From a virus, in the IMG/VR virus record IMGVR_UViG_3300009103_000037, positions 1 through 57,826 of that record: 57,826 nt of DNA, one strand, 5' to 3'. Of this stretch, positions 16,865-24,856 are shown one piece after another. Made by a program: the position numbers and the translations under genes. The notes under the pieces were generated by a model. That model did not search any database, was not told the origin of the DNA, and saw nothing but the letters and a program-made list of their open reading frames with translations. Each line of letters begins with the position of its first letter. Position 1 is the stretch's first letter.

Positions 16865-17401
16865 CTAAATTTTTTCCTTATTTAGCTTCCCATCATTTGA
16901 GTGTAGAAAACTAAAGAAATCTTCAAACTCAGTTTGATCAAGAATATTAATAGGTTTATTATTACATCTATCTATATTAGCAGGTGGATAAGATTCTTCT
17001 GAGTCAATATTTGATTCTGCTCCAAAAAAACTCTCTGCAACTTCCTTGTCTTGCTGTTCATATTTATCTCTTCTTCTGTGAGATACATTTCCATCTGGAC
17101 TTCCATAAGGAACGTCAAGCAGCCCATGTGCTTTTTTGCTAAAGTCTTCATCATCATCTGTAAAGCTAACGCCCGGCTCGGCATCCTCAGAGTAACTTAT
17201 AACATGCTGCGGCTTATTATAGTGCTGACCCGCAACAGTCTCATTATTACTACCAACTAAATCCAATATACTCAATTCATCTTCATCAGAAGAGTTTTCT
17301 TTTAACTCTGCATACTTAGTCAAAAAATTCACCATGTCTACCTCTGCGCTAAGGCCTTTAGCATAAAGATACATACTCAACTTTTCAAGTTTACTACGCA
17401 T
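16865..17401 (-). CDS. Module-bearing acidic protein
   Basis: 178 residues. The N-terminus is the recurrent module in a divergent form (L-E-K-L-S-M-Y-L-Y-A-K-G-L-S-A-E-V-D). After it the chain is acidic, low in hydrophobics and likely disordered, ending in a short helical part (T-E-F-E-D-F-F-S-F-L). GAGGATGG precedes the ATG. It ends 9 nt before the 819-residue protein, so both are on one transcript with the metallopeptidase-like gene upstream. No catalytic motif is seen. Confidence 0.65.
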   Translation of the reverse strand: MRSKLEKLSMYLYAKGLSAEVDMVNFLTKYAELKENSSDEDELSILDLVGSNNETVAGQHYNKPQHVISYSEDAEPGVSFTDDDEDFSKKAHGLLDVPYGSPDGNVSHRRRDKYEQQDKEVAESFFGAESNIDSEESYPPANIDRCNNKPINILDQTEFEDFFSFLHSNDGKLNKEKI

Positions 17402-17417
17402 ACCATCCTCGAATTAC

Positions 17418-17762
17418 TTAACCTCTATTCACATTTCCACGAGATGTTAGCGAGAACTCCTTAGAAATTAACTCAGCCATCTTACCAATCCTATCGGTCG
17501 AAGCAGTAGAGGCAAAATCAAGAGCAGGATCGCTATCACCAAGATCGACTCCACCAGACTCAACAGCTGCAATAGCAGCATCTCCATCAACGTCTTCAAC
17601 GTTTTCTGCTTGAAGCAACTCGTTATCAGTAGCACCATCTGCGGCTGCATCTAGGAAAAAATCATGCTCTGCGCTTTTCAGAATCGCATCCAACCTATCT
17701 GCAAGATCTGAGTGACCAAGCTTGTCTAAATGAGTTGCTAAGTTTATTATTTCTTTCTTCAT
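17418..17762 (-). CDS. Internal in-frame start giving a module-led protein
   Basis: From the ATG at 17762, with GGAG then 8 nt spacing, the product is 114 residues: the module at residues 4-27 followed by K-S-A and an acidic region with many Asp and Ala. This places the module at the N-terminus, as in nearly all other copies in the window. It is nested in the 281-residue zincin-like frame. Whether both products exist cannot be told from sequence alone. Confidence 0.5.
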   Translation of the reverse strand: MKKEIINLATHLDKLGHSDLADRLDAILKSAEHDFFLDAAADGATDNELLQAENVEDVDGDAAIAAVESGGVDLGDSDPALDFASTASTDRIGKMAELISKEFSLTSRGNVNRG

Positions 17763-18263
17763 TTTAATATCTCCATTTTTCGATAATTCTAAAGGTGAAA
17801 TTACCTTATTATCAGCATTAGTAATAGATGCTGTTGCAAAACTTGAAGTAAAAGCATTCTCACGAGACTCCGCAACCCCCTCACCTCCGGGAAAATCTCC
17901 ATCCTTATGATCATCAATATGGGCTAATTCATGTATTAGCATCTTTGCAACCCCATCCAACATATCCCGATATACTGGATCATTTTGATCCATCTGATTT
18001 ATTTTAGACAAAATATCTTTAGGCCACTCCTTTTCTATATTTGTAACCACTAGATTTATTGTCTCTATATCTCCGTCATCGTTTGTATCTTCCGTTGTAA
18101 CATACGCCTTTGCATTAGGAGCTACTCCTGCTGGTAATGATTGGTGCCACTTCAGCTTATCGCTTCCCAATAAAGAGTGTACTGAGCTAGGGAGATTCTG
18201 AATCTTCCTTAAATCTCCTTCCATCTTATTCCAATAAGATGGTTGATTTGCTTTCTTTTTCAT
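17418..18263 (-). CDS. Zincin-like protein fused to a module-bearing tail
   Basis: 281 residues. The first ~165 residues hold a zincin motif, M-L-I-H-E-L-A-H-I-D-D-H-K (His111, Glu112, His115), with E-G-V-A-E-S-R-E-N downstream. From Met168 the chain contains the recurrent module (I-I-N-L-A-T-H-L-D-K-L-G-H-S-D-L-A-D) followed by an acidic tail. The ATG at 17762 has its own GGAG 8 nt upstream, so a separate 114-residue product is probably made in frame. The arrangement looks like two adjacent genes joined by loss of a stop, or deliberate internal initiation. Confidence 0.7.
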   Translation of the reverse strand: MKKKANQPSYWNKMEGDLRKIQNLPSSVHSLLGSDKLKWHQSLPAGVAPNAKAYVTTEDTNDDGDIETINLVVTNIEKEWPKDILSKINQMDQNDPVYRDMLDGVAKMLIHELAHIDDHKDGDFPGGEGVAESRENAFTSSFATASITNADNKVISPLELSKNGDIKMKKEIINLATHLDKLGHSDLADRLDAILKSAEHDFFLDAAADGATDNELLQAENVEDVDGDAAIAAVESGGVDLGDSDPALDFASTASTDRIGKMAELISKEFSLTSRGNVNRG

Positions 18264-18291
18264 AAAACCTCACTCATTTCTTTATTATACC

Positions 18292-18705
18292 TTAAAACTT
18301 TGGAACAAAAACTCTTGACTTTCTAGGCTTTTTATAATAGGTTGATGTTGTAATTATGTCTATACCCTCAGGTCTTATTACAGAAAAGAAAAAATTAAAA
18401 GCCGTTCTTGATTTGACTTTCCTTATCTCTATCCAGCTTCTCTTTTGAGTATCTATACTTGATGTATTTGAGACAAACATGTGAACAACACCATCGGCGC
18501 TTACAGCAAAGTCTTGTGCTATAATATCATTAAGCTGCCTATTGCTTAGGTCAGAAAGAAGCTCTCTTTTTCCTATCAGCCTTTCGTCAAAATATTTCCT
18601 ATACTTAATTCTAGCAGTAGTAGATACACGAATTGGAAGTCCGGTCCTTGGATCGGTTAGTGTCGCTTGTTCCATCCCTGCGTTCTTTGTAATACTATTC
18701 TGCAT
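18292..18705 (-). CDS. Hypothetical basic protein
   Basis: 137 residues, basic, with a run of beta-strand-like sequence at the end (F-N-F-F-F-S-V-I-R, T-S-T-Y-Y-K-K-P-R-K-S-R-V-F-V). The N-terminal part T-D-P-R-T-G-L-P-I resembles linker sequence in phage structural proteins, but no family is recognised. It follows the terminator at 18747-18775 and lies upstream of the zincin-like gene, so it may be first in that transcript, though no promoter motif is visible. Confidence 0.55.
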   Translation of the reverse strand: MQNSITKNAGMEQATLTDPRTGLPIRVSTTARIKYRKYFDERLIGKRELLSDLSNRQLNDIIAQDFAVSADGVVHMFVSNTSSIDTQKRSWIEIRKVKSRTAFNFFFSVIRPEGIDIITTSTYYKKPRKSRVFVPKF

Positions 18706-18746
18706 ACCTTATCCTAAAGTTTACAGAATATTATCTAATATTAGCA

Positions 18747-18775
18747 TAAAAAAAGCCCAACCTTTGGTTGGGCTT
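18747..18775 (-). terminator. Rho-independent terminator
   Basis: AAGCCCAACC pairs with GGTTGGGCTT around a 3-nt loop, followed on the minus strand by seven T residues. It lies 20 nt after the stop of the gene at 18796-19233. Confidence 0.92.
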
Positions 18776-18795
18776 AAAATAATTATAGCGCATCT

Positions 18796-19233
18796 TTACA
18801 AAGCTTCTTTGCCTTCATCCTCTAGGATGTCCCTTGCAGCGTTATACATTGACTGAGTAATGGTAGATACTATACCTATACCTTTAGCCGCCTTATTGAT
18901 CGCAGGAGTAGCACCTACTACAGCATGTGCCATCTGAACTCTGTTGTCTTTAGTTGGATTTTTATCATGCCTTTCCTTTGCAGTCGCAAGCTCACTCCAT
19001 CCAGATATTCCAGTCGGGTCAAAGAAAGCTATAACCTCTCGGAACAACCTATCAATATGTGTTGATAACTTTAGATCTTTCCTACGGTTCCTCCATATCC
19101 ACTCTCTATTGTTACACAATCGGTCATAGGGATCGCAGCCTACGCCACCTTGGGAATCCGGGTCAAGCAAGGGTTGAAAAGAAAGCTTATGCAGCCTACT
19201 AAGCCTACTGTATCTGTCTGTCTTATTTTTCAT
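18796..19233 (-). CDS. Hypothetical protein with pretoxin-like segment
   Basis: 145 residues, basic at first (R-Y-S-R-L-S-R-L-H-K-L). Residues about 70-115 read F-F-D-P-T-G-I-S-G-W-S-E-L then N-R-V-Q-M-A-H-A-V-V-G-A-T-P, a pattern like the 'D-x-T-G-x-x-P/W...' region of pretoxin domains and like residues 75-110 of the zincin protein at 51874-53565. The start is unusual: the ATG follows seven U residues of a terminator-like hairpin, and AGGA of the ribosome site is inside the hairpin arm. Regulation by attenuation is likely. Function unknown. Confidence 0.6.
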   Translation of the reverse strand: MKNKTDRYSRLSRLHKLSFQPLLDPDSQGGVGCDPYDRLCNNREWIWRNRRKDLKLSTHIDRLFREVIAFFDPTGISGWSELATAKERHDKNPTKDNRVQMAHAVVGATPAINKAAKGIGIVSTITQSMYNAARDILEDEGKEAL

Positions 19234-19288
19234 AAAAAAATCCTATCAACTTCTTTGACTGTAATAGTCTCAAGAAATTAATAGGATT
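19234..19288 (-). promoter_or_regulatory. Terminator-like hairpin overlapping a ribosome site (attenuator candidate)
   Basis: AATCCTAT pairs with ATAGGATT, with an inner GACT/AGTC hairpin, and seven T residues follow immediately before the ATG at 19233. The 3' arm contains the AGGA of the ribosome site. It may end transcription from the gene at 19293 or block translation of the next gene. Confidence 0.65.
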
Positions 19289-19292
19289 AAAC

Positions 19293-19547
19293 CTACAAGG
19301 TAATGAAGTAAGCTAAAAACTTATATAGTTCTTCTTCTGATTCTACCTTTAAATCTTTAGGCATCTTTTCGTACCCTGCCTTTACTAACTGAACATTATT
19401 GTCAATATAATGTTGTTCGACAAGATTTCTCTTTACCGCCATAATCGACCCGTCGAAACTAAGCTGTAATGTCGATAGCTCGTCAAGATCAATCTCTTTA
19501 AATCTATTCTTATGTAGAGGCATATCAAGCCATACAAAATCAGACAT
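19293..19547 (-). CDS. Small hypothetical protein
   Basis: 84 residues from the ATG at 19547, which overlaps the upstream stop in the string ATGTCTGA, the same junction seen at 11176-11183. The sequence M-S-D-F-V-W-L-D-M-P-L-H is followed by a mixed alpha/beta body and ends hydrophobic (F-L-A-Y-F-I-T-L). No family recognised. It is followed by the attenuator-like hairpin at 19234-19288. Confidence 0.6.
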   Translation of the reverse strand: MSDFVWLDMPLHKNRFKEIDLDELSTLQLSFDGSIMAVKRNLVEQHYIDNNVQLVKAGYEKMPKDLKVESEEELYKFLAYFITL

Positions 19548-20472
19548 TATCATACTCCAGCTTATCTTCCCATCTATCTTCGTTTTGCTTAGCAGCCTCT
19601 TTATCTGCCTCTATCTGTTCAAGCCTTCTCTCCACACGTCGCTTACCGTGATATGAGTCGGTTCCCATGATAGAGGTAATCAAATACTCAGGAAGATTAT
19701 CTGCAAGCAGACATATTACATCGTCATACTTAGAGTCTGTAAACTGCAACAGAAGATCATCATAGTTGGCGTATTTTTCTTTATTATCAAATAAGGTTCT
19801 TAGCCCTGCGGCAGAAGCATCAGATGAGGCATCACTACGAATCTTTCGTGCCGTCTTTGAGGTAAGGAATCCACACTCAATGTATTGGCTATAAATAGAG
19901 CCTCGCGCTGCATAAGCTGGCTTTTGCTTCGCAAAGAAAACCTCATCCTCTGCAAGCTCTTTAAAGGCTTCCGAAAAATTATTTGCATAATTCTTCATAA
20001 TGTTTCTAAAAGTGTCTCTAACATAGTTATGACCCTTTTGAATCTCCCACGTTCTACTGAATAGCTTATCCCACCCAAAAGAATCTACCATACCTGCCGC
20101 AGAAATAGAATACTCTCTATACCCATTCCAAATCTCATGTGCAGAAGTAGTTTCATCAAGAAGAGACTCTGCCAATGTATTAACAGATTCCTTCCATATA
20201 GGCATATCATAAAGATTGATTCCCGCATCTTCAGCATGACTTAAGAAAGCCGCCAAGAAGTTTTCGTCAGCTTCCTCTATAGCCCTAGTTACCTCTGGTC
20301 TAAGAATCTTTCCTTCCTTTAACAAAAAGGACTTCGCTGCTTTCATTAATTTAATTTCAGGGGTTTCATGCTCAGACCCTCTGCGGCCTCGATGATACCT
20401 CGAATTAACGTAGAAGATTTTTCTCAAACCCTCCGTTCTCATATAATCAGTAGCAGATATATCTTTAGACAT
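19540..20472 (-). CDS. Hypothetical helical protein
   Basis: 310 residues, helical and charged throughout. The tail (D-D-V-I-C-L-L-A-D-N-L-P-E-Y-L, then R-R-V-E-R-R-L-E-Q-I) loosely matches the tail of the protein at 10239-11183, which suggests a distant paralogue pair. The ATG overlaps the stop of the upstream gene by 8 nt. It is in the transcript opened by the promoter motif at 20807. Function unknown; the fold may be HEAT-like. Confidence 0.65.
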   Translation of the reverse strand: MSKDISATDYMRTEGLRKIFYVNSRYHRGRRGSEHETPEIKLMKAAKSFLLKEGKILRPEVTRAIEEADENFLAAFLSHAEDAGINLYDMPIWKESVNTLAESLLDETTSAHEIWNGYREYSISAAGMVDSFGWDKLFSRTWEIQKGHNYVRDTFRNIMKNYANNFSEAFKELAEDEVFFAKQKPAYAARGSIYSQYIECGFLTSKTARKIRSDASSDASAAGLRTLFDNKEKYANYDDLLLQFTDSKYDDVICLLADNLPEYLITSIMGTDSYHGKRRVERRLEQIEADKEAAKQNEDRWEDKLEYDNV

Positions 20473-20746
20473 CAGACGACCCCTTAACCCACTTCTTAAA
20501 GTCTTCCAAATGAGTGTTAAGAATAGCTATTTTAACCTGATCGTTCAAGTGTTCCCAAGCGTCAGCCAGAGTAGGCAGAGGCAGCTCTAAGTATGCTTGA
20601 TACATCTTCTTAGCTGTTTCATCATATTGCCTATGACTGGCATTTACTCCGACAGCCGTGAGGTAATTTAAAACCTCTTCCTCGCTCAAAGTCTCTTCTT
20701 GAGGCTCTTCTTGTACTATTTCTAAATTTTTAATCTCAGCTTGCAT
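20465..20746 (-). CDS. Small acidic hypothetical protein
   Basis: 93 residues from the ATG at 20746 (AAGGAG 9 nt upstream); an ATG at 20791 has no such site. The first 30 residues are very acidic, then a small helical domain follows (Y-D-E-T-A-K-K-M-Y-Q-A-Y, W-E-H-L-N-D-Q-V-K-I-A-I-L). No family recognised. It leads the transcript from the promoter motif 60 nt upstream. Confidence 0.6.
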   Translation of the reverse strand: MQAEIKNLEIVQEEPQEETLSEEEVLNYLTAVGVNASHRQYDETAKKMYQAYLELPLPTLADAWEHLNDQVKIAILNTHLEDFKKWVKGSSDV

Positions 20747-20806
20747 CGGTAACAACTCCTTTTTCTCAATAAACCGTAGCCTTCGTAACATATTTCTTAC
20801 GAATCA

Positions 20807-20822
20807 ATATAACTGATGTAGA
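20807..20822 (-). promoter_or_regulatory. Phage promoter motif between groEL and the gene at 20746
   Basis: Minus-strand TCTACATCAGTTATAT, an exact consensus copy, preceded by AT-rich DNA. It lies just after the groEL stop and 60 nt before the next start. Confidence 0.72.
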
Positions 20823-20843
20823 TTTTATTTATAAAAACTTTCT

Positions 20844-22442
20844 CTACTCTTTATCCTCACCCGCCTCACATACTGTCACCTCTGTAGTTAACAGAGTTCC
20901 ACTTGCTGAAGCAGCATTTTGAATTGCCGATCTAACCACCTTTACCGGATCTATAATACCTCCCTCTATCATATTGGGGACAAAAACTCCTTTAAGGGCA
21001 TCAAACCCACAAGATTTATTCTTGGACGATATAATCTTCTCCATATAAGAGTGATACTCTTCTCCTGAATTAGCCAACACCTGCTTGAACGGAGCCTTGA
21101 TTGCCTTTAAAACAATGTCCACTCCAACCAATTCTTCTGTCATCATTGGTTCCTTTCTGAGAAGGTTCAAATCCTTTACACAGTGCAGAAGCGCCGCCCC
21201 GCCGCCTGGAACAATGCCCTCTTCTACCGCAGCCTTAACTGCATTTATTGCATCCTCAACTCGATCTTTCTTCTCCCTAACCTCAGTCTCAGATAAGCCT
21301 CCTATGCTCAAAATTGCAACAGCACCAGATAAAGCAGACAGACGTTGCTTTAAAGCTGCATGTTCAAATGTCTCTAGAGGTTGGTTAAGCTGAGCCTTTA
21401 TCTGCTGCACTCGTCTATCTACTGCGTCTTGCGTTCCAACTCCATCGACTATAGAGGTTGAATCTCTTGACACAATAACCCTTCTGGCTTGCCCAAGATC
21501 CTTTATAGTCAGGTTCCTTAAGCTATTATTTAATTCAGAAGTAAATAAGGTTGCTCCACATACAACCGCTATATCCTCTAACATATCTTTTCTTATGTCT
21601 CCAAAGCCAGGGGCTCTAACAGCACAAGACACTAACGCTCCACGCGCCTTATTTAGAACTAAGGTTTGTAATGCCTCACTATCAACAGTCTGTGCTACGA
21701 CAAGCAGGGATCTGCCTTCTTCAGAAATCGCCTCAAGAATAGGTAATAACTCTGATGTTGCAGATATTTTTCCATCGTATAACAAGATGTATGGCTTGTC
21801 TAGCTCACACGTTAACTTCTCTAAATTAGTCGCAAAAGTAGGGGTTATATAGCCTCTATCAAAATTGGCTCCCTCCGTATAAGAAACTGAAGTCTCAAGG
21901 CCAGTCGCTTCCTCTACGGAGATCATTCCATCATCCCCTACAGCAGAAACAACAGACCCAATAAGGTTCCCTAACTTTAGGTCATTATTTACAGAAATAA
22001 CTGCAACGCTATTTATCAACTCTTCACTGTCAACAGACTGACTTATATCGTTTAGTTTAGCAACAACAACCTCAACAGCCTTGTCTAAGCCTCTCTTTAT
22101 AAGAACAGGGTTATGTCCAGCGGAAACCATCTTAGCGCCCTCTGTGTATATAGCTTGAGCTAATACTGTGGCTGTTGTGGTCCCATCACCAGCAGCATTA
22201 TTGGTCGCACTAGCAACACTCTTAATTAATTCCGCACCCATATTTTGAAGTCTGTCATCCAGACTTATTGATCTAGCTACCGTAACACCATCTTTGGTAA
22301 TAAGTGGTGGGCCAAACCTCTTCTCAATAGCCGCATTTCTGCCTCTTGGTCCCAAGGTGGCCTTTACTGCGTTAGCTAAAATATCAAGACCTTCTTGTAA
22401 GCCTTGTCTGGCCTCAGAGCTAAATTGAACTTCTTTACCCAT
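20844..22442 (-). CDS. groEL: Group I chaperonin GroEL
   Basis: 532 residues from the ATG at 22442 (GGAG 8 nt upstream; the ATG at 22454 is inside the preceding small gene). Classical motifs are intact: A-T-L-G-P-R-G-R-N-A, D-G-V-T-V-A-R-S-I, the ATP-site G-D-G-T-T-T-A-T-V-L-A, V-E-E-G-I-V-P-G-G-G-A-A-L-L and a C-terminal G-I-I-D-P-V-K-V. The family folds proteins in a double ring. The end lacks the GGM-repeat tail of cellular GroEL. No GroES-like gene is seen in the window, so it may use a host or distant cochaperonin, or work without one as reported for some phage chaperonins. Confidence 0.96.
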   Translation of the reverse strand: MGKEVQFSSEARQGLQEGLDILANAVKATLGPRGRNAAIEKRFGPPLITKDGVTVARSISLDDRLQNMGAELIKSVASATNNAAGDGTTTATVLAQAIYTEGAKMVSAGHNPVLIKRGLDKAVEVVVAKLNDISQSVDSEELINSVAVISVNNDLKLGNLIGSVVSAVGDDGMISVEEATGLETSVSYTEGANFDRGYITPTFATNLEKLTCELDKPYILLYDGKISATSELLPILEAISEEGRSLLVVAQTVDSEALQTLVLNKARGALVSCAVRAPGFGDIRKDMLEDIAVVCGATLFTSELNNSLRNLTIKDLGQARRVIVSRDSTSIVDGVGTQDAVDRRVQQIKAQLNQPLETFEHAALKQRLSALSGAVAILSIGGLSETEVREKKDRVEDAINAVKAAVEEGIVPGGGAALLHCVKDLNLLRKEPMMTEELVGVDIVLKAIKAPFKQVLANSGEEYHSYMEKIISSKNKSCGFDALKGVFVPNMIEGGIIDPVKVVRSAIQNAASASGTLLTTEVTVCEAGEDKE

Positions 22443-22602
22443 TTGTATCTCCATTATTCATTTTCTTAAAATCAATGTTACCATCAATAATACTATTAAC
22501 TTTTGCAGCTATAATATACCCCGCAAGAAAGAGTGATAGTATCAAAAACACTTGAAATCCAAGTATTATTTTGAACTGCAAATACTTTTCCATATAAAAC
22601 AT
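22435..22602 (-). CDS. Small membrane protein overlapping the groEL start
   Basis: 55 residues, with a transmembrane stretch at about 11-31 (I-I-L-G-F-Q-V-F-L-I-L-S-L-F-L-A-G) and a polar C-terminus. Its stop overlaps the groEL start in the string ATGGGTAA, a strong sign of translational coupling, and its coding sequence supplies the groEL ribosome site. The start could be the ATG at 22602 or the one three codons later. No family recognised. Confidence 0.6.
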   Translation of the reverse strand: MFYMEKYLQFKIILGFQVFLILSLFLAGYIIAAKVNSIIDGNIDFKKMNNGDTNG

Positions 22603-22635
22603 ATTACCATTATAACGGTTAAGTTACAAGTACAT

Positions 22636-22968
22636 TTAGGTCTTTTTGGCATCTGTCAATTCTTCATCCCCATCTTTACAGGTCTTGGCATCTTCCGGCT
22701 TTGATTTCTTTGCAGCAGCCCTATCAAGTCTTTTGATTCTTCCAGAAATTCTCTCTGCTGCGAACACTATCTCGTCCTCATTCAACTCTTCAGCAAAGAA
22801 ATAAAAGATTGCCTTTCCGCCATCAGTTAAGCCCTCTTCAATCTCTGCTACCTTCTGCTTGAGTGCCGAAAGACTTATCATATCTCTCAGAAGTTCCTGT
22901 CCAGACTCAAGTACCTTTGGATCGTCTGTTTTGTCAATCATTGTTCTAAATTCATCAAGCTTATTCAT
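22636..22968 (-). CDS. Small hypothetical charged protein
   Basis: 110 residues, mostly helical (F-R-T-M-I-D-K-T-D-D, V-A-E-I-E-E-G-L), ending in a lysine- and aspartate-rich tail. AGGAG lies 6 nt before the ATG. It begins 80 nt from the divergent plus-strand gene at 23049, and that AT-rich gap must hold two promoters. No family recognised. Confidence 0.6.
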   Translation of the reverse strand: MNKLDEFRTMIDKTDDPKVLESGQELLRDMISLSALKQKVAEIEEGLTDGGKAIFYFFAEELNEDEIVFAAERISGRIKRLDRAAAKKSKPEDAKTCKDGDEELTDAKKT

Positions 22969-23048
22969 AAGAAGCTCCTATTGGTTTATGGGTTAATTTA
23001 CTACTAATATTAAAAATATTATTGAATTTTATCGTATAGGGAGAAGTT

Positions 23049-24629
23049 GTGGACATATCAAATAGAAAATCCTTGCTTATGACTATTAACAAAAATGCTC
23101 AATCATCAGTTAGAGAGCCAACCAAGGAAATAGTTAGGCAGGTTCGTGAGCCCTTCCGAACCATGACTCCCGACGACCGAATAAACAGGCTAAAGGGAAT
23201 TAGGGATGCCTTAAAATCGCCCTCTGGAAACATGACCTATTCGGTCGAACAACAACAACAGCTTAGATCATATCAAGACCTCTTTGATAATTGGGATAAT
23301 TATAAAGAATATGTAAACAAACCAATGCAAGATTTAGGTGATTGGGTTGCCGAAAAAACTGTTGTTCCTGCCGTCAAAGCTGTGATGAGCTTGGGAGAAG
23401 GAGTCAAAGAACATGGAGTTCCAGGCACACCTGACAGGGATAAAGCCATTAAAGAGCTAGAACGCTCATCAAAATATGCCTCTCTATATGACATAACAAA
23501 AAATGGAATAAACATTTCTGACCTCCAGTGCTTTGAGCAAACATACTCAGCACTTAATAATAATGAATTTCACAAGATAGCTTCTGGAAAAGTAATCGCA
23601 GAAGATATAGCCTCTGCTTTTAGAAAAGAAATTGACGCTTCTCATGCGTTATATCATCAAAAATTTTCCGAAGAATATACCAATAACTTAGACCTTGACT
23701 TAGATACATATAATAAATTTTACGAACTTGCCGTTGCTCACCATGTTCTAACTCAAGAGGGTTTCCTTAAAGATGCCAAAACTATAGACAACTTCGTCCT
23801 AAGGAATACTTCAATATGGGGCTTCAAAAAGGAAGCTGGCTGGCTCGGTGATGCCTGGAGAGCTACCAAGAGTGTGATATCAAAAGGCTTTGGGTTGATA
23901 AAGGGAATAGTCGCAAAAGGCTGGAAGTTTATTGTTACTAAGCTTCCGGTTCTTGGACTCGTATTCTCTGTACCCTTTATGATCAAAAACCTCATTGAAG
24001 CCTACCATAACGGCAAAAGAATCATATCAGAGCTGGATCTTCCGAAGTTTGGATTTGACAGAATGAAAAGCATAACCCCCCTTGGTTTAAGCCATGTTCG
24101 GGAAACATTTAAAAGCGCAGTTGATAAACATAGAAGAGATCCAGATGCCCTGAAAGAACTAATAACTATCTTTAGAACCATAGGCGCATTTTGGATTGAC
24201 ACTCTATTTACCATAACAAATGGTTTCATGGCAGTCCTTGATATTATTGCCGTAGCTGGACTCTTCTTTCCAGGTGTAGGCTGGTTAGTATCAGTAGGCG
24301 CTATGGGCGCAAACTGGCTTTTAGCCATTGGAACAGCCGGATTAGAGGTTGGCGCAGAATACTTCAAAGATCATTATTGGGATAAGGATGCCGCCTATAT
24401 GTTAGAAGAGGCTAAAAAAGCTGTTAAAGAATTATTGTCAGAAGGAACAGTTATTAAAGCCGAAGACCCTATAGTGGGACGAGGATTTGGATGGGATGAA
24501 GATGAGCCTTCAACACCAGTCTACACCCCTACTCCTGACCCTGCTCCTATCTATAATATAGGACCTAATTCTTCTGATGGATTCAAGGGCATATCACCGC
24601 CAAAGTCTGTCTCTAGGCCAACTCTTTAA
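23049..24629 (+). CDS. Large plus-strand membrane-associated protein
   Basis: 526 residues starting at GTG (GGGAG 7 nt upstream). The first ~270 residues are polar and helical. Hydrophobic segments follow at about 297-322 (V-L-G-L-V-F-S-V-P-F-M-I) and in the 385-450 region (A-V-L-D-I-I-A-V-A-G-L-F-F-P-G-V-G-W-L), which includes a glycine-rich pair. The end is proline-rich and disordered. Its strand sets it apart from its neighbours. A virion protein inserted into the host membrane during entry, or a pore-forming effector, would fit. No family recognised. Confidence 0.7.
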   Translation: MDISNRKSLLMTINKNAQSSVREPTKEIVRQVREPFRTMTPDDRINRLKGIRDALKSPSGNMTYSVEQQQQLRSYQDLFDNWDNYKEYVNKPMQDLGDWVAEKTVVPAVKAVMSLGEGVKEHGVPGTPDRDKAIKELERSSKYASLYDITKNGINISDLQCFEQTYSALNNNEFHKIASGKVIAEDIASAFRKEIDASHALYHQKFSEEYTNNLDLDLDTYNKFYELAVAHHVLTQEGFLKDAKTIDNFVLRNTSIWGFKKEAGWLGDAWRATKSVISKGFGLIKGIVAKGWKFIVTKLPVLGLVFSVPFMIKNLIEAYHNGKRIISELDLPKFGFDRMKSITPLGLSHVRETFKSAVDKHRRDPDALKELITIFRTIGAFWIDTLFTITNGFMAVLDIIAVAGLFFPGVGWLVSVGAMGANWLLAIGTAGLEVGAEYFKDHYWDKDAAYMLEEAKKAVKELLSEGTVIKAEDPIVGRGFGWDEDEPSTPVYTPTPDPAPIYNIGPNSSDGFKGISPPKSVSRPTL

Positions 24630-24741
24630 TAGAGCGACTTTCCCACCACTTTAACCACTCTGCTTCCCATACTTCTCGTGAGACTCGTCGCATTACTCCA
24701 TTTTTTAAAGAGAAGTAAATGCTCAAAACACCTTCTTTCAT
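24613..24741 (-). CDS. Small protein downstream of a phage promoter
   Basis: 42 residues beginning M-K-E-G-V-L-S-I-Y-F-S-L and ending E-S-R-S-I-K-E-L-A, with four Trp in the second half. It is too short for usual gene finders but lies 60 nt after a promoter motif at 24802 that would otherwise have no gene. The ribosome site is weak (AGGAT). The last 17 nt overlap the plus-strand gene tail to tail. Confidence 0.5.
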   Translation of the reverse strand: MKEGVLSIYFSLKNGVMRRVSREVWEAEWLKWWESRSIKELA

Positions 24742-24801
24742 TATATTATATCCTAAATATATAAGTCAACAAATCAACTTGAGGCAAGATTACCCAAGAC
24801 A

Positions 24802-24817
24802 ATATAACCTGTGTAGA
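24802..24817 (-). promoter_or_regulatory. Phage promoter motif
   Basis: Minus-strand TCTACACAGGTTATAT, with one base changed and CATC altered to CACA. It points to the small gene at 24741. Confidence 0.6.
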
Positions 24818-24856
24818 TTTATTTTCAGAAACACACTACCCAAAACTCGATTTTTT

